Part shown: positions 1 through 7,647 of the stretch, piece after piece
Layout of the letters: every line of letters starts with the position of its first letter
Position numbering within the stretch: the first letter of the stretch is position 1
Origin: Oscillatoria sp. FACHB-1407
GTDB lineage: Bacteria; Cyanobacteriota; Cyanobacteriia; Elainellales; Elainellaceae
Direction: 5' to 3'
DNA: 64,000 nt
Assembly: GCF_014697545.1 (NCBI RefSeq)
Contig: NZ_JACJSA010000001.1
Location: forward strand, 248,001-312,000
Translations under genes and position numbers: made by a program
Notes under the pieces: model-generated
Seen by the model: only the letters and a program-made list of their open reading frames with translations
Told to the model about the DNA's origin: nothing
Databases searched by the model: none

Positions 1-741
1 TATGCCTCCGATGCCATCAAATCCATTGAGGAAGGCATCCCCAAGGTCACCGTTGCAGCCATCTTCCAAAAAGACCCGCAGATTCTCATGGCTCACCCTG
101 ACACAGCAGACTCTTTGGAAGACTTGAAGGAAAGACCCATCTTCATTTCGCAAGCGGCAAACGTTACCTACTGGCCCTTCTTGCGAGCAAAATATGGCTT
201 TACAGACGCTCAAAAACGTCCGTATAACTTCAACCCGGGTCCCTTTTTGGCTGACAAAATGGCAGCACAACAAGGTTATCTCAGCTCTGAGCCCCTGGCA
301 ATTCGCAAAGAAGGTGGGTTTGACCCAGTCGTTTTTCTGTTAGCAGACTTTGGCTATAACCCTTACTCCACAACGATCGAGTGCAAGCGCGAACTGATTG
401 AAACGAACCCCGATCTGGTACAGCGATTTGTTGATGCGTCGATCAAAGGCTGGTATAGCTATCTCCATGGTGATCCGGCACCAGCCAATGCGTTGATTAA
501 ACAGGCCAACCCAGAAATGACCGACGAGCAAATTGCTTACGGTATCGAGAAAATGAAGGAATACGGCATTGCAGAATCGGGTGAAGCACTGGAATTAGGA
601 ATCGGGGCAATGACCGACGAGCGATGGAAGTCCTTCTTTGACACCATGGCGGCGGAAGGCGTGTTCAAAAAAGAGACTGACTACACTCAGGCGTATACCC
701 TGCAATTCGTCAATAAAGGCGTAGATGCTTACAAAGCATAA
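1..741 (+). CDS. ABC transporter substrate-binding protein, 5' truncated
   Basis: The reading frame is open from base 1, so the first in-frame ATG at 88 is internal and the gene begins before the window. The visible ~246 residues look like the C-terminal two thirds of an NMT1/THI5/SsuA-type periplasmic binding protein. One sign is the aromatic-rich run around PYNFNPGPFLADKM. Others are the segment EPLAIRKEGGFDPVVFLLADFG (split here only as a description) and a helical C-terminus. It stands 60 bp upstream of an ATPase gene and is followed by a permease and a cytosine-deaminase-like enzyme, all on the same strand, which suggests import of a pyrimidine or related nucleobase. Sulfonate or a thiamine precursor remain possible substrates, because the family is not specific and the ligand pocket is only partly visible. 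Confidence 0.85.
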   Translation, partial: YASDAIKSIEEGIPKVTVAAIFQKDPQILMAHPDTADSLEDLKERPIFISQAANVTYWPFLRAKYGFTDAQKRPYNFNPGPFLADKMAAQQGYLSSEPLAIRKEGGFDPVVFLLADFGYNPYSTTIECKRELIETNPDLVQRFVDASIKGWYSYLHGDPAPANALIKQANPEMTDEQIAYGIEKMKEYGIAESGEALELGIGAMTDERWKSFFDTMAAEGVFKKETDYTQAYTLQFVNKGVDAYKA

Positions 742-801
742 GGGTATTCTGAAGGTAGCTAACGTTGAATGAATTGCCACTACTTGAGGAACCCTTAACG
801 C

Positions 802-1602
802 ATGAATCTTGCTCCAGCATTTACGCTGACAGATGTCAGTAAGGTCTACTCCAACGGCACGGTTGCTCTGCGAGACTTGAATCTAACCGTTGGTGAGGGT
901 CAGTTTGTTAGCCTTGTTGGTCCCTCTGGTTGTGGCAAAAGTACCGTTCTACGAATGATTGCTGGTCTGGGCAGCATGAGTTCGGGGTCAATTCAGTGGG
1001 GGAGTAGCTCCCCCCGCAAATTGGCGTTTGTCTTTCAAGAGGCGGCATTGATGCCCTGGGCATCGGTTTATGACAATGTGCGGTTGCCTTTGAAATTGGC
1101 AGGGATGTCAAAGCCTGCCTCTGAAGCGGCGGTAGCCGAGGCAATTCGTCTGGTGGACCTGCGAGGTTTTGAAGGGGCTTATCCCCGAGAGCTGTCGGGT
1201 GGGATGAAAATGCGAGTTTCCATTGCACGGGCATTGGTGACAAAGCCTGAAATTTTGCTCATGGACGAACCGTTTGGTGCCCTTGATGAGATGACCCGTA
1301 GCAAACTCAACAGCGATTTGCTGGATTTGTGGAGCGACAAACAGTGGACGGTTGTGTTTGTCACTCACAATATTTATGAGGCGGTTTACCTGTCGAATCG
1401 AGTGATTGTAATGGCAGCTCGTCCGGGACGGGTGGTTGCAGATGTGGCGATCGCCGCTCCCTATCCTCGTACCGAAGAGTTCCGAACGTCTCCCCTGTTC
1501 AATGAATATTGCCGGGATATTTCCCATACTCTGGCACAGGCAGCAAACCAACCTTTGATGGCATCCGCAAACGGCAAGAACCTATTCAACTCAGTGTTAT
1601 AA
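802..1602 (+). CDS. ABC transporter ATP-binding protein (SsuB/TauB type)
   Basis: A 266-aa ATPase that energises the neighbouring permease at the cytoplasmic face of the inner membrane. Walker A is GPSGCGKST at about residues 40–48, the Q-loop is FVFQEAALMPW, the ABC signature is LSGGMKMRVSIARAL, and Walker B is ILLMDEPFGALDE followed by the switch histidine in VTHNIYEAV. The FQEAALMPW and EMTRSKLNSDLL context is characteristic of the nitrate/sulfonate/taurine subgroup. The length is normal for the family. It lies 60 bp after the binding-protein gene and 16 bp before the permease start, consistent with one operon. The substrate is inferred only from the downstream deaminase. Confidence 0.93.
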   Translation: MNLAPAFTLTDVSKVYSNGTVALRDLNLTVGEGQFVSLVGPSGCGKSTVLRMIAGLGSMSSGSIQWGSSSPRKLAFVFQEAALMPWASVYDNVRLPLKLAGMSKPASEAAVAEAIRLVDLRGFEGAYPRELSGGMKMRVSIARALVTKPEILLMDEPFGALDEMTRSKLNSDLLDLWSDKQWTVVFVTHNIYEAVYLSNRVIVMAARPGRVVADVAIAAPYPRTEEFRTSPLFNEYCRDISHTLAQAANQPLMASANGKNLFNSVL

Positions 1603-1618
1603 ACGGCTTATCCCGGCT

Positions 1619-2590
1619 ATGGTGCACAAACTGATCACTCTGATTTTGCAACTGTGGGAAGGGCTTTTGCCCAATTCAGTTCTTCCCAAAAGTGCCAATC
1701 CATTTGGAGGGTTTGCCCGTGACACAACGTTGTCAGACGGGCAACAGAACAGGGCAGCGCGATCGCAAAGACTCGCCTGGATGGCGTGGGTGGTATCACC
1801 GGATGTGCTGGCACCTGTCAGCGTCGGGCTGTTGGTACTGGTCATTTGGCAAGTTGCTGTTTGGGTAACGGGCATTCCACCCTATCTGCTGCCGGGTCCG
1901 CTCCTGGTGCTGCAAACGCTCATTCAGGAGTGGGGTAGCCTGTTTCCCTCATTGCTGATCACACTCAAAATCACAGTAGTTGCCTTTATTGCAGCGATCG
2001 CCTCCGGTTTATTAACTTCTGTGTTGTTTACCCAAAGCAAATGGATTGAGCGCAGTTTCTTTCCCTACGCCGTAATTTTGCAGACCACCCCAATTGTGGC
2101 GATCGCCCCTCTGATCATTCTCTGGGTCAGGCAAGTTGTGCCCGGAGAGAGTTCAACCTTTGTGTCTCTGGTGATCTGCGCCTGGATCGTGGCGTTCTTC
2201 CCAATTCTGTCTAACACCACATTAGGATTAAACAGTGCCGACCACAATCTGCTGAACCTGTTTCAGCTCTACAAAGCGTCCCGCTGGCAAACGTTGCTCT
2301 ATCTGCGGTTACCCAGTGCATTGCCCTATTTTTTGGGAGGGCTACGGATCAGCGGTGGATTAGCGTTAATCGGGGCAGTTGTGGCAGAGTTTGTTGCAGG
2401 CACTGGTGGGAACCAGTCTGGGATTGCTTACCAAATTCTGATGTCCAGTTTTAACCTGCAAATTCCTCGGATGTTTGCGGCTCTGCTAATGACAACAGCG
2501 TTGGGAGTCGCCATTTTTGTAGTGTTGACTCTGCTGTCTGATTTCCTGTTGCGGCATTGGCATGAAAGTGCTGTTAGACGAGAGAATTGA
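1619..2590 (+). CDS. ABC transporter permease (SsuC type)
   Basis: A 323-aa inner-membrane permease of the BPD_transp_1 (SsuC/TauC) group. After a polar N-terminal stretch of ~50 residues, hydrophobic segments occur at about residues 60–80, 108–135, 140–165, 175–200 and 285–310. The EAA-type loop that contacts the ATPase is near LPSALPYFLGGLRISGGLALIGAVVAE (residues ~235–260). The annotated ATG at 1619 has no strong ribosome-binding site. A later ATG (the MAW of residues 55–57) would remove the unusual leader and cannot be excluded. The 3' end overlaps the convergent DUF2087 gene by 17 bp. It completes the transporter with the two upstream genes. Confidence 0.92.
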   Translation: MVHKLITLILQLWEGLLPNSVLPKSANPFGGFARDTTLSDGQQNRAARSQRLAWMAWVVSPDVLAPVSVGLLVLVIWQVAVWVTGIPPYLLPGPLLVLQTLIQEWGSLFPSLLITLKITVVAFIAAIASGLLTSVLFTQSKWIERSFFPYAVILQTTPIVAIAPLIILWVRQVVPGESSTFVSLVICAWIVAFFPILSNTTLGLNSADHNLLNLFQLYKASRWQTLLYLRLPSALPYFLGGLRISGGLALIGAVVAEFVAGTGGNQSGIAYQILMSSFNLQIPRMFAALLMTTALGVAIFVVLTLLSDFLLRHWHESAVRREN

Positions 2591-2879
2591 GTTGGGATGG
2601 CTCTTCGGGAGGCAACCAGTAGGCAGAGCCATTCAGCTTGCGCTGAATCAACCCCTTTTCAAACAGTTCTCGACGCAACAGTGCAGGGTCATTAAACGTG
2701 TGATGCTGATTTAACAGACTGTTGACCTCTTTTTCTGTGTAAGCCACCCCTGAGGTAAATTTCTCTGCCAAATACCACAAAGCAAGCGTTTGAACTTTGC
2801 TGCGATTTCGTTTTGAGGGCCATTCTTTAAGTCGCCCTTGCTCATCTAAATAAGGTTTAAGTGGCGTGAAATCAATCAC
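2574..2879 (-). CDS. DUF2087 domain protein
   Basis: A 101-aa protein with the DUF2087 pattern: an N-terminal Pro-Tyr-Leu-Asp segment, a basic stretch WPSKRNRSKVQTLALWYLAEKF (described, not functional proof), then VNSLLNQHHTFNDPALLRRELFEKGLI and a final K-NGSAYWL strand. The family looks like a small winged-helix fold and is often found alone or fused to transcription regulators; its function is not established. The gene is convergent with the ABC permease, overlapping it by 17 bp at the 3' ends. It is divergent from the cytosine-deaminase-like gene, whose start is only 39 bp away, so the two could share a promoter region. Confidence 0.8.
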   Translation of the reverse strand: MIDFTPLKPYLDEQGRLKEWPSKRNRSKVQTLALWYLAEKFTSGVAYTEKEVNSLLNQHHTFNDPALLRRELFEKGLIQRKLNGSAYWLPPEEPSQLNSLV

Positions 2880-2918
2880 TGGCTCATTCCGGGTCTACTC
2901 TCCGCATTCTATCGACAA

Positions 2919-4283
2919 ATGATGCATCTCAACTTCACCCATTTGAGGACTAATCACTATTGGCTCACGAACGCCCATGTTCCTTACCCGTTGCTAGTGG
3001 GGTACAACCTGCATCAGGAGCATGAACTAGCCCATGTTGACCTGGAAATCCAGCAGGGAACGATTACCCAAATTCGTCCGCATGGCACCCCGATCGCAGA
3101 CGATGTACCTGCTGTCAACCTGAATCGCGGTCAGGTTTGGAGCGGTTTTGTCGATATGCATACCCACCTCGACAAGGGACACATCTGGCAGCGATCGCCC
3201 AATCGGAGCGGCACTTTTCAGGAGGCGTTGCAACTCATACACTCAGATAGCGAGAAAAATTGGGATGCCGAAGATGTTTATCGGCGGATGGAGTTTGGGT
3301 TGAAATGCAGCTATGCCCATGGCACAACCGCTATTCGCACCCACATTGACTCAGCGGGCAACCAAGGAAATATTAGCTTTCGCGTGTTTAAGACACTCCA
3401 GGCAGAGTGGAGCGATCGCCTGACGCTTCAGGCAGTTTGTCTTGTGCCGATCGACTACTTTCAGACTCCAGAGGGAGAAAAGCTAGCCGATCTCGTCGCT
3501 GAGACTGGTGGCATTCTAGGCGCAGTTCTCTTTATGAACGACAATCTAGATGCCCAGATTGATCGAGTTTTTCAACTGGCAGCCGAGCGGCAACTCAAAT
3601 TGGATTTTCACACCGATGAGAGTGGCAATCCCAACGACATAACCCTGCGTCGAGTCGCTCACGCTGTGCTTCGGCACAATTTTGGCAGTCAAGTTGTCTG
3701 CGGTCACTGTTGCAGTCTGGCAGTGCAATCGTCAGATGATATGTTTAAAACCTTAGAAGCGGTTAAACAAGCCAACATTGGGATTGTGAGTTTGCCCATG
3801 TGCAACCTCTATTTACAGGATCGGAATCAGGATGCTTCCCAGCACTTCGCTCCGTTATCGCCCCCGGTTAAACGCTTTCCTACCCAAACCCCTCGCTGGC
3901 GCGGCATCACTTTGATTCATGAACTCAAACATGCGGGCGTGCCCGTAGCAGTCGCGAGCGACAATTGCCGAGATCCCTTCTATGGTTATGGTGACCATGA
4001 TGTTTTAGAGGTGTTTACCCAGGCAACTCGGATTGCTCACTTTGATGCCCCCTTATCTGATTGGTGCCGGACTGTGACGACCATTCCAGCGGATTTAATG
4101 GGCTTACCGACTGTGGGGCGCATCGGTGTGGGGTTGCCTGCGGATCTGGTGCTGTTTAAGGCACGTTATTTTAGCGAGTTGCTTGCTCGTCCTCAGAGCG
4201 ATCGCGTTGTTTTGCGCTCTGGTCAACCGATTGATACCACCCTGCCAGACTACTCGGAGTTGGACGATCTCCTCATCCGATAG
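2919..4283 (+). CDS. Cytosine deaminase-like amidohydrolase
   Basis: A 454-aa metal-dependent amidohydrolase resembling CodA, which converts cytosine to uracil and ammonia. The TIM-barrel metal and catalytic residues are visible: H81-T-H83 followed by LD, H231-T-D-E234, H263 (GHCCS) and D348 (ASDNCRDP). The spacing H231/E234/H263 equals that of Escherichia coli CodA H214/E217/H246. The SDNCRDPFYGYGDHD segment and the C-terminal GLPADLVLF strand also fit the family. Two adjacent ATGs (2919 and 2922) are possible starts. The upstream ABC transporter on the same strand suggests scavenging of a pyrimidine or related cyclic amide as a nitrogen source. The exact substrate is not fixed by the sequence. 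Confidence 0.85.
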   Translation: MMHLNFTHLRTNHYWLTNAHVPYPLLVGYNLHQEHELAHVDLEIQQGTITQIRPHGTPIADDVPAVNLNRGQVWSGFVDMHTHLDKGHIWQRSPNRSGTFQEALQLIHSDSEKNWDAEDVYRRMEFGLKCSYAHGTTAIRTHIDSAGNQGNISFRVFKTLQAEWSDRLTLQAVCLVPIDYFQTPEGEKLADLVAETGGILGAVLFMNDNLDAQIDRVFQLAAERQLKLDFHTDESGNPNDITLRRVAHAVLRHNFGSQVVCGHCCSLAVQSSDDMFKTLEAVKQANIGIVSLPMCNLYLQDRNQDASQHFAPLSPPVKRFPTQTPRWRGITLIHELKHAGVPVAVASDNCRDPFYGYGDHDVLEVFTQATRIAHFDAPLSDWCRTVTTIPADLMGLPTVGRIGVGLPADLVLFKARYFSELLARPQSDRVVLRSGQPIDTTLPDYSELDDLLIR

Positions 4284-4460
4284 CTCTCCTGCTATAAATC
4301 CGGTTTTGATTGAAGCGGGCTGCCACTTCAACATTTCATCCCAACCGACGCTCTGGTTGCCATACCAAACGTCAATTCGGGTTTAGCACCTGGCGAATCA
4401 GTTCGTGGCTACCAGAGCCAGGTCTACGCACGAACAATGGAAAACTAAGGATTTGCCGAA

Positions 4461-4534
4461 TCGACGCAGGTTGGTCTGGCTCCTATAGCTGCGGTTTCAA
4501 CTGCCGAGATCCTGATCCAAACTCAGATTTTGCA
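4461..4534 (-). repeat. Dispersed repeat A, copy 1
   Basis: This stretch, read on the minus strand, resembles 14197–14262 on the plus strand. Both share the core AAACCGCAGCTATAGGAGC followed by an ACCTGCGTCG block. The copies are diverged outside the core. Both lie in gaps downstream of genes, and neither has a reading frame. Confidence 0.65.
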
Positions 4535-4608
4535 TAATATCGCTTTAGTCAGATCCTTGTATGAACTGTCTCGACAGTTGCTATTGCAGTACTCACTAAG
4601 GTTAGAAC

Positions 4609-4656
4609 GGGGTGCAGGGGTGGAACCCATGGCTGGGGCGCAGCCCCCACACCCCC
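4609..4656 (+). repeat. Dispersed repeat B, copy 1 (GC-rich)
   Basis: A GC-rich element beginning GGGGTGCAGGGGTGGAACCC and containing the self-complementary core GGCTGGGGCGCAGCC. It is nearly identical over about 48 bp to 47090–47140 on the same strand, 42 kb away. Both copies are in long intergenic stretches. Confidence 0.75.
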
Positions 4657-4972
4657 TCATGTCCTAATGCATATGCGTAGGGCTATATATAAGCATTACC
4701 CGTTTAAACAAAATTAAACAAACATGTGGCTCAATCACCAGACTGAGCCACCCTAGATGACCGTTTGATTAACAATTTCTCAGACACCCTGAAAGCACTT
4801 GATCAACAAGTTAACAGCAACGCTATAAACAGCTTTAGTATTGATTCGAGCACTAATTCAGATACATACTTGCCTTCTGACACGTTGAGTGAATTCAAGT
4901 CTTAATTGAAGTTTTTTGAGGCTGAATCGCGATCGCTAAGCTAATCACAAACCTGTTTTTAGCACACTGGGA

Positions 4973-5422
4973 TTATTCATCCTCGTCATCTTCATCATCC
5001 TCAAAGTCTTCGTCGTCAAAGTCATCAACCGAGCCATTCAGGTCACTCTTGCGATCGCTATCAACTTGAATCAGATGGATATGCTTATAGCCCAGCTTAA
5101 TTTCAAATTCATCCCCCGGTTTCAACCCCATCTTTTCAGTGTAAGTCGCACCAATAACGATTTGCCCATTTTTATGAACACTAACCCGATAGGTGGGTTC
5201 TCGACCTCTACCATCTTTGGGGCTTTCTGCGCTCAGAGATGTACCCTTAGCTGCTAGCAATGCCTCAAAGAAATCTGCTAGATTGACGCGGGTTTGATTA
5301 TTTTTTCCAACTGTGTAATACCCGCAACGCCTGGCTTTTTCTCGTCGCGGTAAGTGTGAAAGTTCTTTGACTTTTTGCAGTAGTGCTTTTCCTGTAAGCG
5401 GCTGCGTTGCTGTGTCAGTCAT
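4973..5422 (-). CDS. cyAbrB family transcriptional regulator
   Basis: A 149-aa cyanobacterial AbrB-like DNA-binding protein. The N-terminal part (TGKALLQKVKELSHLPRREK and RRCGYYTVGKNNQTRVN) and the AbrB-type swapped-hairpin segment near residues 75–118 (YRVSVHKNGQIVIG, MGLKPGDEFEIKLG) are highly typical of the cyAbrB group. Family members in Synechocystis and Anabaena act as global regulators of carbon/nitrogen balance and hydrogenase genes. The last ~20 residues are almost all Asp/Glu, an acidic tail beyond the conserved core. It is a single gene with a 917-bp gap behind its start. I do not assign it to the cyAbrB1 or cyAbrB2 subgroup. Confidence 0.93.
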   Translation of the reverse strand: MTDTATQPLTGKALLQKVKELSHLPRREKARRCGYYTVGKNNQTRVNLADFFEALLAAKGTSLSAESPKDGRGREPTYRVSVHKNGQIVIGATYTEKMGLKPGDEFEIKLGYKHIHLIQVDSDRKSDLNGSVDDFDDEDFEDDEDDEDE

Positions 5423-6339
5423 TGCTTAAAAATGTCCTTGCAATCATCAGCTAGTAATAGGAAGGTTAATACTAACCTTTACTATATAAAACTATAGCCT
5501 CAAACTTATCCAATGTGACAAAAAGCTTATTTATTAGTGATGTAACTGGAAATTTCTAATATGGGAGACATAGGGGCATTTGCGGCAAAGTCTAGACAAT
5601 TCAAGATTTGGAAAAATTGGTATGAGGCGATCGCAGTTATTAATTTAGGAATCTTGTTTGGGTGTAGAAATCCTCGTTTTTCCAGGGTTTAGAAAGGATA
5701 AGAGACTGTCTATCTTGCTTGAGTTGCTTGCCATGAATTCTCCAGATAAAACGCCTCAAGAGAATGCACGACCTTTGTCTACTGTCAACTGATATAGCCG
5801 TCTTAGATTATTTATAGATTATTTATAAAAGTAACGTCTTGCTTAAAGAATAAGGCTTTTGTAAGCAATTTTAGGATTGCTATATAGATTGAAACTTGTG
5901 GATACCATTGAATCGTAGCTCAACCCAGGATTGAATATGATCCCTCTAAAAAGATAATTCCTATGCCTCAGGGGAGGATATTGTTGATGACTTAGCATCA
6001 CCAGAACTCACCACAAGATCTATCCCATCTACATATAAAGATCTATTGCAAATTAGATTCCTACATTGAGGGAGGTGGTGTTAAGCATCACCGTCTCAAC
6101 ATCAAAGAAGTTTTAAGAACAACCTATTACCTAGGCAAAATCAGCCTGTTATTACAAAACTTTAAAGGATCTAGGTTTAGACTATAAAGAGAGGTGTTTA
6201 GGGGAAACAAGCAGCCTTATGAAAAATCGTGAAATTGATAGCTGAGATCACAATCGGCTGACAGGTAGTTGTCCGTTAAACCCCACCTAAAATCCTCGCC
6301 ACTTGTCACTATTTGGCAATAAAACTCTAGTTTCAGCGT
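5423..6339. other. Long gap between cyAbrB and sdhB
   Basis: A 917-bp AT-rich stretch containing the upstream regions of the divergent cyAbrB and sdhB genes. Short frames exist, for example 5561–5692 plus (43 codons, ATG start, no Shine-Dalgarno) and 5734–5793 plus (19 codons), but none shows recognisable similarity. No tRNA or clear structured RNA was seen. Confidence 0.4.
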
Positions 6340-7374
6340 ATGCAAGTTTTATTTCAAGTCGTTCGACAGAACGCAAATTCTGAGCCACACATACAAACCT
6401 ACTCACTAGACGTTGAGCCAGGTAATACCATTCTGGATTGCCTCAACCAGATCAAATGGGAACAGGATGGAACGCTGGCATTTCGTAAAAACTGCCGAAA
6501 TACCATCTGTGGTAGCTGTGGGATGCGAATTAATGGACGGTCTGCTCTGGCCTGTAAAGAAAACGTCGGCAGCGAATTAGCTCGCCTGCAACAAATTTCA
6601 GCCGCCAATCCCGATTCAGGCAAATCACTGGAGGATATCCCCACGATTACGATCGCCCCGATGGGAAATATGCCTGTCATTAAGGATTTAGTGGTTGATA
6701 TGAAAAGTTTTTGGGACAACCTGGATGCGGTTGATCCCTATGTCAGCACTCAGTCACGCCATATTCCAGAACGTGAATTTTTGCAAACTCCTGAAGAGCG
6801 CGATCGCCTAAATCAGACAGGCAACTGCATTCTGTGTGGAGCCTGTTACTCCGAGTGCAATGCCCGTCAGGTGAACCCCGATTTTGTCGGTCCTCACGCT
6901 CTGGCAAAAGCCTATCGCATGGTCGCAGACTCCCGAGATGACCAGACCGAAGCCCGGATTGAGAACTATGGCACTGGTACCCAGGGGGTTTGGGGTTGTA
7001 CTCGCTGTTATTTCTGTAATAGCGTGTGTCCGATGGAAGTTGCCCCAATGGATCAAATTGGCAAGATCAAGCAGGAAGTGCTCGATCGTCAGGATGATCA
7101 GACAAACCGATCGGTACGCCACCGCAAGGTCTTGATTGACTTAGTAAAGGATGGTGGATGGATTGATGAGCGACGCTTTGGGCTAAAGGTGGTTGGCAAC
7201 TCTTTCCGCGATTTACGAGGATTGTCTAGCCTCGGTCCATTGGGCTTCCGAATGATCGCTAAGGGCAAGTTTCCCCTTGGGTTTGAACCCTCTGAAGGGG
7301 CAGCACAGGTGCGATCGCTAATTAATGCCGTGCAACAGGCAGAAGCCAATCAAACGGAATCTTCCACCAACTAG
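6340..7374 (+). CDS. sdhB: Succinate dehydrogenase/fumarate reductase iron-sulfur subunit
   Basis: A 344-aa iron–sulfur subunit that passes electrons from the flavin subunit to quinone in the respiratory/thylakoid membrane. All three cluster sites are visible. The ferredoxin-like [2Fe-2S] site is CRNTICGSCGMRINGRSALAC-like (near residues 51–71). The [4Fe-4S] site is CILCGACYSEC and the [3Fe-4S] site is CTRCYFCNSVCP. The protein is longer than bacterial SdhB of ~240 aa because of a C-terminal extension of some 80 residues and an insert after the first domain, as I would expect for the cyanobacterial type. No flavoprotein gene is adjacent. A small HLIP gene starts 27 bp after its stop and may be cotranscribed. 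Confidence 0.93.
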   Translation: MQVLFQVVRQNANSEPHIQTYSLDVEPGNTILDCLNQIKWEQDGTLAFRKNCRNTICGSCGMRINGRSALACKENVGSELARLQQISAANPDSGKSLEDIPTITIAPMGNMPVIKDLVVDMKSFWDNLDAVDPYVSTQSRHIPEREFLQTPEERDRLNQTGNCILCGACYSECNARQVNPDFVGPHALAKAYRMVADSRDDQTEARIENYGTGTQGVWGCTRCYFCNSVCPMEVAPMDQIGKIKQEVLDRQDDQTNRSVRHRKVLIDLVKDGGWIDERRFGLKVVGNSFRDLRGLSSLGPLGFRMIAKGKFPLGFEPSEGAAQVRSLINAVQQAEANQTESSTN

Positions 7375-7401
7375 ATCACCGTCTGTAAAAGAGTATTGAT
7401 T

Positions 7402-7581
7402 ATGACTGCACAAGACCCAAATCTACCTTCCCCAGAACCTAACCAACCTGCTCCGGCGTTTGGCTGGACTCCCTATGCAGAACAAATCAATGGTCGCTTT
7501 GCCATGATTGGTTTTGTCGCCTTATTGATCCTGGAGTTGTTTACCCGGCAAGATTTCTTTACCTGGTTGGGGCTACGTTAA
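7402..7581 (+). CDS. High-light-inducible protein (HLIP/SCP, one-helix chlorophyll-binding)
   Basis: A 59-aa single-helix protein of the light-harvesting-like family. The chlorophyll-binding motif is [12 protein letters not shown] in the membrane helix (residues ~28–47), preceded by a Pro-rich stromal/cytoplasmic head. HLIPs bind chlorophyll and carotenoid, protect photosystem II assembly intermediates and accompany chlorophyll recycling. The start is placed at the ATG at 7402; a TTG two codons earlier is possible but less likely. It lies 27 bp downstream of sdhB and faces the protease gene across a hairpin. Confidence 0.92.
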   Translation: MTAQDPNLPSPEPNQPAPAFGWTPYAEQINGRFAMIGFVALLILELFTRQDFFTWLGLR

Positions 7582-7601
7582 CCCGTCAAAGCTTTTCTCA
7601 A

Positions 7602-7629
7602 GAGTCGGAGTTTTAGTGAACTCCGACTC
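7602..7629. terminator. Hairpin between convergent HLIP and protease genes
   Basis: A perfect 11-bp stem (GAGTCGGAGTT / AACTCCGACTC) with a 6-nt loop sits in the 66-bp gap between two convergent genes. There is no long T-run on either side, so termination is probable but not strong. Confidence 0.6.
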
Positions 7630-7647
7630 CTAAGCATTGCCAATTTT

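Larger units (their letters stand above)
4284..4972. other. Non-coding stretch with two dispersed repeats
   Basis: No convincing gene lies between the deaminase-like gene and cyAbrB. The stretch holds two interspersed repeats, each with a second copy in this window (annotated separately). At about 4310–4480 on the minus strand two short neighbouring frames read like a decayed coding end: one ends in SHELIRQVLNPN, the next reads on as IDVWYGNQSVGWDEML after a one-base shift near 4384. I do not recognise the family, so this is only a possible remnant. Confidence 0.5.

Noticed and set aside
5561-5692. 43-codon plus-strand frame in the cyAbrB–sdhB gap
   Set aside because: No ribosome-binding site, no recognisable similarity, and of a length expected by chance.
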